Source: an uncultured Collinsella sp.
GTDB taxonomy: Bacteria; Actinomycetota; Coriobacteriia; Coriobacteriales; Coriobacteriaceae
Assembly: GCA_905210085.1 (NCBI GenBank)
Contig: CAJLVJ010000048.1
Location: forward strand, 1 to 13,234
Reading direction: 5' to 3'
DNA: 13,234 bases
This document shows positions 1 through 6,561 of the stretch, piece after piece. The notes under the pieces are model-generated. The model made no database searches. It had not been told where the DNA came from and worked only from the letters and a program-made list of their open reading frames with translations. Every line of letters starts with the position of its first letter. Position 1 is the first letter of the stretch. The position numbers and the translations under genes are program-made.

Positions 1-978
1 AGCCACCCAGTGACCCTTTTCATACTCTTTGAATTTCGGTACACATTCTTTACATTTATCCATTGCGTATGGACAACGTGTATGGAAACGGCATCCACTT
101 GGCGGATTCATCGGAGAAGGGATATCTCCCTCAAGAACGATACGATTTCTTCGTCTGCTCACTTCCGGATCCGGAACAGGCACTGCAGAGAGCAGCGACT
201 GCGTGTACGGATGGTGAGGCTCGCTATAGAGCGTCTTCCAGTCCGAAACCTCGACCATCTTACCCAGATACATAACGGCAACGCGATCAGAAATGTGCTG
301 TACGACGGAGAGGTCGTGAGCAATGAAGAGATAAGCAGTGCCGAACTTATCCTGAAGCTCCTTCAGCAGGTTCAAAACCTGGGCCTGAATGGAAACGTCA
401 AGTGCAGAGACAGGCTCGTCGCAGATAATCAGCTTGGGCTTCAGCGCAAATGCGCGGGCAATGCCGACACGCTGACGCTGACCGCCGGAGAACTCATGAG
501 GATAGCGGTTAATGTGCTCGGGGTTCAGTCCGACAACGTCGAGAAGCTCGCGGACACGCTCAATGCGCTCCTCCTTGGTGCCCACGCCGTGAATGGTCAT
601 GGGCTCGGAGACAATCTCGCCGATGGTCATACGAGGGTTGAGCGAAGCATAAGGATCCTGGAAGATAAACTGCATCTCGCGACGCATGTCCTTGATCTCA
701 TGCTTGCTCATCTCGGCAACATCTTTACCCTGGAAGAACACCTTACCGGCGGTCGGCTTGGTCAGGCGCATGATAGTGCGGCCCGTCGTGGACTTACCGC
801 AACCAGACTCACCGACCAGACCAAAGGTCTCGCCCGGATAAATCTCGAACGAAATGTCATTCACTGCAGAGACGACACGCTTGGAGAAGCGCTTGGCGAA
901 CATGCCGGACTCAGCGGGGAACTCCTTAGAGAGGTGCTCGACCTTCAGCAGCGGAGTACGCTCGTTGGTATCTGCCAT
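1..978 (-). CDS. oppF: Oligopeptide ABC importer ATP-binding protein OppF (3' end cut off by window edge)
   Basis: This is one of the two cytoplasmic ATPases that drive peptide uptake through OppBC. 326 residues are visible and there is no stop before base 1, so the C-terminus is missing; the family usually runs 310-350 residues. In order I see Walker A GESGCGKST (residues 56-64), the Q-loop FQDP (106-109), the ABC signature SGGQRQR (164-170), Walker B LIICDEP (183-189) and the H-loop histidine (221). The C-terminal oligopeptide-transporter extension has cysteines at 296, 302, 309 and 312. The ATG is fixed by a TAATG overlap with the oppD stop, indicating translational coupling. The last 54 visible codons (bases 1-162) use AAA, AGA, ACA and GTA much more than the rest: lysine is 4 AAA to 1 AAG there, against 1 AAA to 16 AAG before. 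The reading frame stays open and the protein stays OppF-like, so this is either recombination or a contig-end chimera. Confidence 0.95.
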   Translation of the reverse strand, partial: MADTNERTPLLKVEHLSKEFPAESGMFAKRFSKRVVSAVNDISFEIYPGETFGLVGESGCGKSTTGRTIMRLTKPTAGKVFFQGKDVAEMSKHEIKDMRREMQFIFQDPYASLNPRMTIGEIVSEPMTIHGVGTKEERIERVRELLDVVGLNPEHINRYPHEFSGGQRQRVGIARAFALKPKLIICDEPVSALDVSIQAQVLNLLKELQDKFGTAYLFIAHDLSVVQHISDRVAVMYLGKMVEVSDWKTLYSEPHHPYTQSLLSAVPVPDPEVSRRRNRIVLEGDIPSPMNPPSGCRFHTRCPYAMDKCKECVPKFKEYEKGHWVA

Positions 979-2069
979 TACGCCTCGCCTCCCTTCTTGG
1001 AATCCTTGCGCGTACGGGACGTCTCAGGAGCGTTCTTGAGGAACTCGGGGTCACCGGAGTAGTGGCACGCAGAGTAATGACCAGACTCGGTGACAACGCG
1101 CTCGGGGCGCTGCTTGCGGCACTTGTCCGTCGCATAGGGGCAACGAGGAGAGAAGACGCAGCCCTCAGGCAGGTTCATGAGCGAAGGCGGGTTGCCGTGA
1201 ATCGGCGTAAGCGGCTTCTTCTCTTCGATGGCCTGCTCCGGGATGGAGCGGATAAGGCCCCAGGTGTAGGGGTGGCGACTCTCGTAGAAGATTTCCTCAG
1301 CAGTACCGAACTCGACGGGACGGCCGGCGTACATAACCATGATCTTATCGGCCATATCGGCAACGACGCCCAGGTCATGGGTAATCATGATGATGGCGTT
1401 GCCGTTCTTCTCCTGCATTTCCTGCATGAGCTCGATAATCTGAGCCTGAATGGTAACGTCCAGAGCCGTCGTGGGCTCGTCGGCAATCAGGATATCGGGA
1501 TCGCAGGCAAGAGCCATAGCGATCATGACACGCTGACGCATACCGCCGGAGAACTGGTGCGGATACTCATTGACGCGCTTCTCGGGCTCGGGGATACCCA
1601 CGAGGTCCAAAAGCTCGGTAGCGCGCTTGAGCGCCTCCTGCTTGGAGTAGCCACGGTGCAGACGAAGGCCCTCGCCCACCTGCTTGCCGATCTTATAGAC
1701 CGGGTTCAAGGAGGTCATAGGATCCTGGAAGATCATCGCGATGTCGTTGCCGCGAATGTGCTGCATCTCCTCCTCGGTCATCTCGAGGATAGAACGACCG
1801 CGATAGCGAACGTCGCCGCCCTCGATCTTTCCCGGAGGCATCGAGATAAGACCCATGATGGTCATGGCGGTCACGGACTTACCGGAGCCGGACTCACCGA
1901 CGACGCCCAGGGTCTCGCCGCGATCGAGCGTGTAGGAGACACCGTCGACAGCGCGAACAACGCCGTCCTCGGTGTGGAAATACATCTTAAGGTCATCGAC
2001 CTCGAGCAGATGCTGGCCCTCGGGAACAGGCTGGTCCTTCAGGTCCACATAGTTCTTGTTCTTCTTCAT
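978..2069 (-). CDS. oppD: Oligopeptide ABC importer ATP-binding protein OppD
   Basis: This 363-residue ATPase pairs with OppF to power peptide import. Visible motifs are Walker A GESGSGKS (58-65), Q-loop FQDP (114-117), signature SGGMRQR (174-180), Walker B ILIADEP (193-199) and H-loop His231. The C-terminal extension found in OppD/DppD proteins holds Cys304, Cys310, Cys317 and Cys335, spaced C-x5-C-x6-C-x17-C. This pattern has been linked in the family to an iron-sulfur cluster (from memory). The ATG at 2069 lies two bases after the oppC stop (TAAGGATG). An AAGGA ribosome site sits inside the last oppC codons, about eight bases upstream, so translation is probably coupled. Its own TAA overlaps the oppF ATG by one base. 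The length is slightly above the usual 320-350 because of a charged tail after residue 345. DppD is the nearest alternative name; the operon context favours Opp. Confidence 0.96.
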   Translation of the reverse strand: MKKNKNYVDLKDQPVPEGQHLLEVDDLKMYFHTEDGVVRAVDGVSYTLDRGETLGVVGESGSGKSVTAMTIMGLISMPPGKIEGGDVRYRGRSILEMTEEEMQHIRGNDIAMIFQDPMTSLNPVYKIGKQVGEGLRLHRGYSKQEALKRATELLDLVGIPEPEKRVNEYPHQFSGGMRQRVMIAMALACDPDILIADEPTTALDVTIQAQIIELMQEMQEKNGNAIIMITHDLGVVADMADKIMVMYAGRPVEFGTAEEIFYESRHPYTWGLIRSIPEQAIEEKKPLTPIHGNPPSLMNLPEGCVFSPRCPYATDKCRKQRPERVVTESGHYSACHYSGDPEFLKNAPETSRTRKDSKKGGEA

Positions 2070-2071
2070 CC

Positions 2072-3007
2072 TTATGCGTCCTTCATCTTGACGTCGAGGG
2101 CGTCGCGCAGACCGTCACCCAGCAGGGTGAAGGCGAGCACCGTCGAGAGAATTGCCAGACCGGGCATGATCATCATCCAGGGAGCGGTCAGAAGATACTG
2201 CTGACCGTCCTGAATCATGGAGCCCCACGAAGGCGTAGGCGGAATAACGCCCATGCCGAGGAAGGACAGAGCGGACTCGGTCAGAATGGCGCCACCAATG
2301 TTCATGGTCGCGTAGACCACGATGGAGGCGACGGAGTTCGGGAAGATGTGACGTACGACGATACGAGCATCGGATGCACCCATCGCGCGCGCGGCATCAA
2401 CATAGTCATTTTCCTTGACCGTCAGGATCGCGGATCGGAAGACGCGCGCAATCGAAGGCCAGCCGAGAATACCGATGGCGATAAAGACGTTCTGAAGGCC
2501 ACGGCCGATAACGGCGATCATGGCGACAACGAACAGCACGTACGGGAACGCCAGGAAGATGTCCGCACAGCGCATGATGATCGTATCCCAGATGCCGCCG
2601 TAGAAACCGGCCAGAGCACCCATGACCAGACCAATTAGCGTGGAGATCGCGGTGGCCATAATTCCGACGGACAGCGAAACGCGCGCACCGTAGATAACGC
2701 GGACGAGAATGTCGCGACCAAGGGCGTCGGTGCCAAACGGGTGCTCTGCACACGGAGCCAACAGCGACGTCTCGGCCATAGTGGTCGAGTCGGAAGCCGT
2801 CGGGGAACCGAGCCAGGGCTTAGCCCACAGATCTGCAGTCAGGGCAACCACAACGACGATGATGATCCAGCAGACACCGATAACGGCGAGCTTGTTCTTA
2901 CGAAGACGCTTAAAAGCGTCGCCCCACAGCGTGCGGGACTTGGCGGGAGCAGATGCGGCCTTGGTGGCGGTAGCCTGCTCCTGAGACTGAGAATCAGTTT
3001 CCTGCAT
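2072..3007 (-). CDS. oppC: Oligopeptide ABC importer permease OppC
   Basis: This 311-residue inner-membrane permease of the DppC/OppC type forms the translocation pore with OppB. A polar, Ala/Gln/Lys-rich cytoplasmic N-terminus (residues 1-40) leads into the first membrane helix (about 41-60). The conserved FGTDALGRDI segment (91-100), typical of OppC proteins, comes before the main permease domain. Five further hydrophobic segments lie at roughly 108-135, 143-166, 172-190, 228-250 and 277-298. The cytoplasmic EAA loop that docks on the ATPases is at 201-224 (DYVDAARAMGAS, ending HIFPN). A good ribosome site, GGAGGT (3015-3020), sits seven bases before the ATG, in the 14-base gap after oppB. 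Nothing about the length or residues is unusual. Confidence 0.96.
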   Translation of the reverse strand: MQETDSQSQEQATATKAASAPAKSRTLWGDAFKRLRKNKLAVIGVCWIIIVVVVALTADLWAKPWLGSPTASDSTTMAETSLLAPCAEHPFGTDALGRDILVRVIYGARVSLSVGIMATAISTLIGLVMGALAGFYGGIWDTIIMRCADIFLAFPYVLFVVAMIAVIGRGLQNVFIAIGILGWPSIARVFRSAILTVKENDYVDAARAMGASDARIVVRHIFPNSVASIVVYATMNIGGAILTESALSFLGMGVIPPTPSWGSMIQDGQQYLLTAPWMMIMPGLAILSTVLAFTLLGDGLRDALDVKMKDA

Positions 3008-3021
3008 GAGACGTACCTCCC

Positions 3022-4059
3022 TTAGGCCTTATCCGACGGACCGCCAAGGCGGATGCGCGGGTCGAGGAATGCATAGCTAATGTCGACGAGCAGGTTGATC
3101 ACCATGACGACGACAACGATGAGCGTAACGCCGCCCATAACGATGGGCCAGTCACGCATGCTAATGGCGCGATAGACCTCATAGCCGATACCGGGCCAGT
3201 TAAAGACCGTCTCGGTCAGGATGGCGCCCGAAAGCATGCCGCCAAAGTCGACACCAATATAGGTAACGACGGGGATGAGTGCATTCTTAAGCGCATGCTT
3301 GACGATGATCGCACGATTGGAGAGACCCTTGGCCTTTGCCGTACGGATGTAATCCTGGTTCATGACGTCAAGCAGCTGCGAGCGCATAATGCGCGCAGCA
3401 TAAGCGGTCGAAACCGAAGCCAGCGTAATGGTCGGAAGCACATAGTGCATCCAATCCTGATACTGAGAGCTGGAACCGCCGGCACCCGAGATCGGCATGG
3501 AGATTGCACCGCCCGTGGCGTCCTTGAGGATGACGCCAAAGAACAGCTGCAGCAACATACCGAGCCAGAAGGCCGGGACCGCAACGAGGATCGACGTGGT
3601 GAGCGTTACCAAAATATCCCAGAAGGAATAACGCTTTACCGCCGAAATGATACCCGCACCGATACCCATAATTGCCTCGAGCACGATGGCGCACGCGGCA
3701 AGTTTGACCGTATACGGATACTTCTGGGCAAAGATTTCCGTAACCGGCAGCTTGCGCTGATACGAATTGCCCAGATCGCCATGAAGCAGGCCGTTCATGT
3801 AATACAAGTAACGGTCCACGAGCGACGTTTGAGCGGGGTCGCCGTTCTCGTCAAGGATCGCGTTGCCGTCCTCGTCCGTCTGGACCAGGTGATAGCGGAC
3901 GCGAAGCTGAAGCTCCACCTCGGGGGACAGAGCCTTGTCTCCACCGATCAGCTTGATCGGATCTCCCGGCACGATATTCTGGAGGGCGAACAGAATCAGC
4001 GTAACGCCCAAAAACACCGGGATGAACTGAAGCACACGTTTAACGATGTACTTACCCAT
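3022..4059 (-). CDS. oppB: Oligopeptide ABC importer permease OppB
   Basis: This 345-residue permease is the partner of OppC. The start is the classical OppB/DppB N-terminus: a short basic stretch (MGKYIVKRVLQ), a membrane helix at about 11-30, then PGDP (31-34). HGDLGNSY (93-100) precedes the second helix. Further hydrophobic segments are at about 118-140, 148-178, 205-222, 262-285 and 307-330. The EAA loop for ATPase contact is at 236-260 (DYIRTAKAKGLS, then KHALKNA). An acidic, Gly/Asn-rich stretch at about 61-76 lengthens the outside loop compared with the shortest OppB proteins; I recall similar stretches in other Gram-positive OppB proteins. The start is preceded by GGGGAG (4064-4069), four bases upstream. 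The gene follows oppA after a spacer with three stem-loops, which probably sets a lower expression level than the receptor's. Confidence 0.96.
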   Translation of the reverse strand: MGKYIVKRVLQFIPVFLGVTLILFALQNIVPGDPIKLIGGDKALSPEVELQLRVRYHLVQTDEDGNAILDENGDPAQTSLVDRYLYYMNGLLHGDLGNSYQRKLPVTEIFAQKYPYTVKLAACAIVLEAIMGIGAGIISAVKRYSFWDILVTLTTSILVAVPAFWLGMLLQLFFGVILKDATGGAISMPISGAGGSSSQYQDWMHYVLPTITLASVSTAYAARIMRSQLLDVMNQDYIRTAKAKGLSNRAIIVKHALKNALIPVVTYIGVDFGGMLSGAILTETVFNWPGIGYEVYRAISMRDWPIVMGGVTLIVVVVMVINLLVDISYAFLDPRIRLGGPSDKA

Positions 4060-4090
4060 ACCACTCCCCTATCTAGGGATTAACCTAAAT

Positions 4091-4118
4091 GGGATGCCGA
4101 TCGCCAGACCGGCATCCC
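4091..4118 (-). terminator. Attenuator-like stem-loop between oppA and oppB
   Basis: Read on the minus strand, bases 4118-4107 and 4102-4091 form a 12-base-pair stem (one G-U pair) closed by a UGGC tetraloop. The innermost nine pairs from the base are perfect. The sequence after it is ATTTAGG, a poor T-tract, so full termination is unlikely. It lies 97 bases after the oppA stop and 31 bases before the oppB start. Partial termination, or protection of the oppA message from 3' decay, would both give more OppA than OppBCDF, as is common for ABC importers. The fold is seen; the role is inferred. Confidence 0.55.
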
Positions 4119-4133
4119 AAAATTACCATCAGC

Positions 4134-4160
4134 CAGTTTACCCCAGGTTAGGGAGAACTG
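4134..4160 (-). other. Stem-loop in the oppA-oppB spacer
   Basis: CAGTT (minus 4160-4156) pairs with AACTG (4138-4134). A possible inner CCC/GGG helix comes from the bases between, with unpaired bases separating the two helices. It is the middle of three consecutive folds in this spacer and probably contributes to mRNA stability or attenuation. It is weaker than the fold at 4091-4118. Confidence 0.35.
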
Positions 4161-4171
4161 TATGTTTCCCA

Positions 4172-4199
4172 TGAGGTCTACGTAAATACTTGACCCTCA
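4172..4199 (-). other. Stem-loop directly after oppA
   Basis: TGAGGGTC (minus 4199-4192) pairs with GACCTCA (4178-4172) with one bulged G. The loop of 13 bases contains the small palindrome TACGTA. It begins 17 bases after the oppA stop codon, has no T-tract, and is the first of three folds between oppA and oppB. Confidence 0.35.
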
Positions 4200-4215
4200 C
4201 GGAAGCTGCAAACTC

Positions 4216-5892
4216 TTAGGCGAGCTCAGCGGTACCCAGATCGGCGTGCTTCTGCGGATCGACATAGAGGTGCTTAATGCGATCGGAGCCGGCGATGGTG
4301 TGCGTGTAGAACATAATCGGGATGACCGGGCAGTCGGCAGCGACCATTGCGTCGGCCTCCTGCATCTTAGCGACGCGCTCCTCGTCGTCAACAATAGTAC
4401 GAGCCTCGTCGACCTTGGCGTCGAACTCGGGGTTGTTGTAACCGGAGCGGTTGTCGCCACCGAGGGAGTCGGAGTGGAACAGCGGATACAGGAAGTTGTC
4501 CATGATCGGGTAGTCGGCAATCCAACCCAGACGACCGAACTGATAGTTAAAGTTCTGATACTGCTCGAGCAGGGCAGACCACTCAGGGGTATCGGAGACA
4601 GCGGTAACGCCAACCTTGGCGAGGTCACCGATGATGGACTCCATGATCTCCTTGTGACCGCCGTCCTGGTTGTAGGACAGGGTCACGCTAATGCCACGAT
4701 CGCCGTTAGCGCCAGCGGGAGCAACCTTGTCGAGGTACTCGTTAGCCTTGTCGACATCGTAGGCGCAGAACTCCCATGCGCCCTCCTTGTAGCCATCGAT
4801 GCCCGGAGGAACAATGCCGTCGGCAGGGGTACGGGTACCCTTGAAGATGGTCTTGCAGATGGCCTCACGGTTAATGGCCAGGGAGATGCCCCTACGCAGG
4901 TCGGCGTTGTTGAACGGCTCGGCCGTGGTGTTGCAGGTCAGATAGTACGTGGAAGGCTCGGCGCCGAGCAGCATGCGCTCGCCGTCACCCATGGTGTAGC
5001 CGTCCTTGGACACGCCGCGATCCTTCTTGGCGGCATCGATCTGAGCGACGGGAACGTCGCAGACGTCGAGGTTACCGGCCTGGAACTCCTTGTAAGCGGT
5101 CTCCATGTCCTTGATGACCTGGAAGTGGATGCCATCGATCTTGGCCTTGTCGCCATAGTAATCGTCGAACTTCTTGACGTTGATCTCCTGGCCATCCTCC
5201 CACTTGCCGTCCATCATGAACGGGCCGTTACCGACCGGGGCAAGATAGAAGCTCTTGACATCGGACTCGGCGCACTCGGGAACCGGGGCCAGAGCCGGAT
5301 GAGAGGCGACGAAGGGGAAGTCAGCGTAAGCGGAAGACAGCTTGACGACGAGGGTCTCATCGTCGGGGCACGTAACACCGCTGAGCTCGGTAGCGTTACC
5401 GGCAAGCAGGTCGTCATAACCCTCGACCATGGAAAGGTGATAGGAGACCTCGGAAGGGCCGTACTCGGTAGCGATGGCCGACTTGGTGTTGACCAGACGC
5501 TCCCAACCGAGCTTGAAGGACTTGGAGGTAACGTCGTCACCGTTGTGGAACTTGGCCTTCTTGATCTTGAAGGTAAACTCGGTGGCGTCGTCATTGGACT
5601 CAAAGGACTCGCAAGCCAGCGGAACGATCTCGCCCTTCTCGGCGTCGTAAGAGGTCAGAGCGTCAAAGAGCTGGTACTCGACCTGAGTGCCCTGGTCCTC
5701 CTGGACGTTGTAGGGGTCGATGCAGACCGGGTTGTTGATGTAGAAGTTCAGCGTCGAACCGGACTCAGAACCGGAAGCGTCGCCACCCTTCTTGCCGCAT
5801 GCGGCAAGAAAAGCCATGGAGCTCGCAGCAAGGGTACCGCCAACGAAGGCGCGACGACCCATAACGGGCTGGTGGAACATAGAATCAGCCAT
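4216..5892 (-). CDS. oppA: Oligopeptide-binding lipoprotein OppA (SBP family 5), Tat-type signal
   Basis: This 558-residue extracytoplasmic receptor captures peptides and delivers them to OppBC. The precursor begins with a twin-arginine motif, GRRAFVGG (12-19), then a hydrophobic stretch and the lipobox LAAC, with Cys32 as the predicted lipidation site. This suggests export in folded form by the Tat pathway and anchoring to the outer face of the membrane. A Ser/Gly/Lys-rich linker follows (33-47). The body matches bacterial extracellular solute-binding protein family 5, for example GWERLVN (129-135) and the hallmark LRRGISLAINREAI (332-345). The start at 5892 is supported by AAGGAGG (5898-5904) five bases upstream and by placing RR and the lipobox at normal positions; a longer in-frame start at 5940 has no ribosome site. 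It is the first gene of the opp operon. The natural ligand could be another peptide class. Confidence 0.95.
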   Translation of the reverse strand: MADSMFHQPVMGRRAFVGGTLAASSMAFLAACGKKGGDASGSESGSTLNFYINNPVCIDPYNVQEDQGTQVEYQLFDALTSYDAEKGEIVPLACESFESNDDATEFTFKIKKAKFHNGDDVTSKSFKLGWERLVNTKSAIATEYGPSEVSYHLSMVEGYDDLLAGNATELSGVTCPDDETLVVKLSSAYADFPFVASHPALAPVPECAESDVKSFYLAPVGNGPFMMDGKWEDGQEINVKKFDDYYGDKAKIDGIHFQVIKDMETAYKEFQAGNLDVCDVPVAQIDAAKKDRGVSKDGYTMGDGERMLLGAEPSTYYLTCNTTAEPFNNADLRRGISLAINREAICKTIFKGTRTPADGIVPPGIDGYKEGAWEFCAYDVDKANEYLDKVAPAGANGDRGISVTLSYNQDGGHKEIMESIIGDLAKVGVTAVSDTPEWSALLEQYQNFNYQFGRLGWIADYPIMDNFLYPLFHSDSLGGDNRSGYNNPEFDAKVDEARTIVDDEERVAKMQEADAMVAADCPVIPIMFYTHTIAGSDRIKHLYVDPQKHADLGTAELA

Positions 5893-5991
5893 GCCATCCT
5901 CCTTATGAGATAGGACAAAGAAATGTTCAGTCGGACACATGTCGAGACAATCCGATCCGAACCATAAAAACGTCGCCCGTCGCTATGGCTG

Positions 5992-6020
5992 GTTATGCAC
6001 AACGGACCAACGTTTTGCAA
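5992..6020 (-). promoter_or_regulatory. Candidate sigma-A-type promoter of the opp operon
   Basis: On the minus strand TTGCAA (6020-6015) and CATAAC (5997-5992) are separated by exactly 17 bases. Each matches four of six consensus positions. The transcript would start near 5985, giving a leader of about 90 bases before oppA. The -10 element overlaps one copy of the TTATGCAC repeat. It lies between the secG terminator and oppA, where a promoter is expected. Confidence 0.35.
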
Positions 6021-6042
6021 TACAGTAGCGCATTTTATGCAC
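5993..6042 (+). repeat. Pair of direct repeats TTATGCAC upstream of oppA
   Basis: TTATGCAC occurs at 5993-6000 and again at 6035-6042. The two starts are 42 bases apart, about four turns of DNA, so both copies face the same side of the helix. One copy overlaps the candidate -10 box. This arrangement suits cooperative binding by a regulator, but no known regulator is assigned. Confidence 0.4.
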
Positions 6043-6058
6043 GATTTGGGGCTAATTC

Positions 6059-6072
6059 CGGTCAACGGTCAA
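6059..6072 (+). repeat. Tandem heptamer CGGTCAA x2 upstream of oppA
   Basis: Two perfect CGGTCAA units sit back to back (6059-6065, 6066-6072); the minus strand reads TTGACCG twice. The site is about 40-55 bases upstream of the candidate -35 box of oppA. It may be a binding site, or each unit could offer a TTGACC -35 element, although neither has a good -10 at proper spacing. Confidence 0.4.
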
Positions 6073-6134
6073 GAATTTCTTTAGTTGGGCGAAGTATGTG
6101 GGGATATTTTGACTCTGTTACAAATTTGTAAACA

Positions 6135-6164
6135 AAAAGGGTCCCGCACTTGCGGAACCCTTTT
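6135..6164 (-). terminator. Intrinsic terminator of secG
   Basis: Minus strand: AAAAGGGT (6164-6157) pairs with ACCCTTTT (6142-6135). An A/C mismatch and an inner CCGC/GCGG helix extend the stem, and the T-rich run TTTTTGTTT follows. It begins 23 bases after the secG stop and separates secG from the opp promoter region. Confidence 0.85.
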
Positions 6165-6187
6165 CAATTATTTTATGCGGCTCGTGC

Positions 6188-6442
6188 TTAGAAGCCGACG
6201 ATGCCCTGCGGGAAGAAGAACATGCACAGGACGACGCACACGGCAAAAACGACGGCCATAATTACCGTCAGGCGATCGAGGTTCTGCTCCATGACGCCCG
6301 TGGCAGAGCTGGAGTTATACAGCGAGCTAGCGATCATATCCGAAACGCCGGTGCCCTTACCGGAATGCATCAGGACGAGAATCGTCAGCGCCACGGCAGA
6401 AACAGCCCAAACGACAAACAGAAGAATCTGGAACGGACCCAT
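6188..6442 (-). CDS. secG: Preprotein translocase subunit SecG
   Basis: This 84-residue membrane protein is the small accessory subunit of the SecYEG channel and helps protein export driven by SecA. Two membrane helices are visible (about 4-25 and 57-80), joined by a loop with the conserved HSGKGTGVSD-type segment (26-35), which corresponds to the QxGKGAGL region of the family, and a Ser/Asn-rich stretch (39-46). The length is normal for SecG. AAGGAG (6449-6454) lies six bases before the ATG. In many Actinomycetota secG directly follows gap-pgk-tpiA. Here it is still on that strand and at that place but is separated from gpmI by a terminator and the RAYT element. Its promoter is not obvious in the 67 bases upstream (6443-6509), so read-through from the transposase gene is possible. 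Confidence 0.9.
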   Translation of the reverse strand: MGPFQILLFVVWAVSAVALTILVLMHSGKGTGVSDMIASSLYNSSSATGVMEQNLDRLTVIMAVVFAVCVVLCMFFFPQGIVGF

Positions 6443-6509
6443 AGATAAGCTCCTTAATAGAACAATTCAAACTCCAGTACTGTACCACAACCCCCGCTCT
6501 CCCCTACCC

Positions 6510-6543
6510 GCCACTCGGGGACGGGGTAGAAATGGCAGAAATA
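6510..6543 (+). repeat. Left inverted repeat of the RAYT element
   Basis: These 34 bases match the reverse complement of 7450-7483 at 31 positions. The three differences are all C/T. The identical core is 19 bases, GGGGACGGGGTAGAAATGG (6517-6535). CTACCC (6504-6509) just outside can pair with GGGTAG (6524-6529), so this end can also form a hairpin. A GTAG tetranucleotide, typical of REP sequences, lies at 6526-6529. Confidence 0.85.
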
Positions 6544-6561
6544 GCTCTTGATTTTCATCTA

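Noticed and set aside
5893..5940. Longer OppA with start at 5940
   Set aside because: It adds 16 residues ahead of the twin-arginine motif and has no ribosome site, while AAGGAGG is properly placed for 5892. The ATG at 5897 is out of frame and touches the ribosome site.
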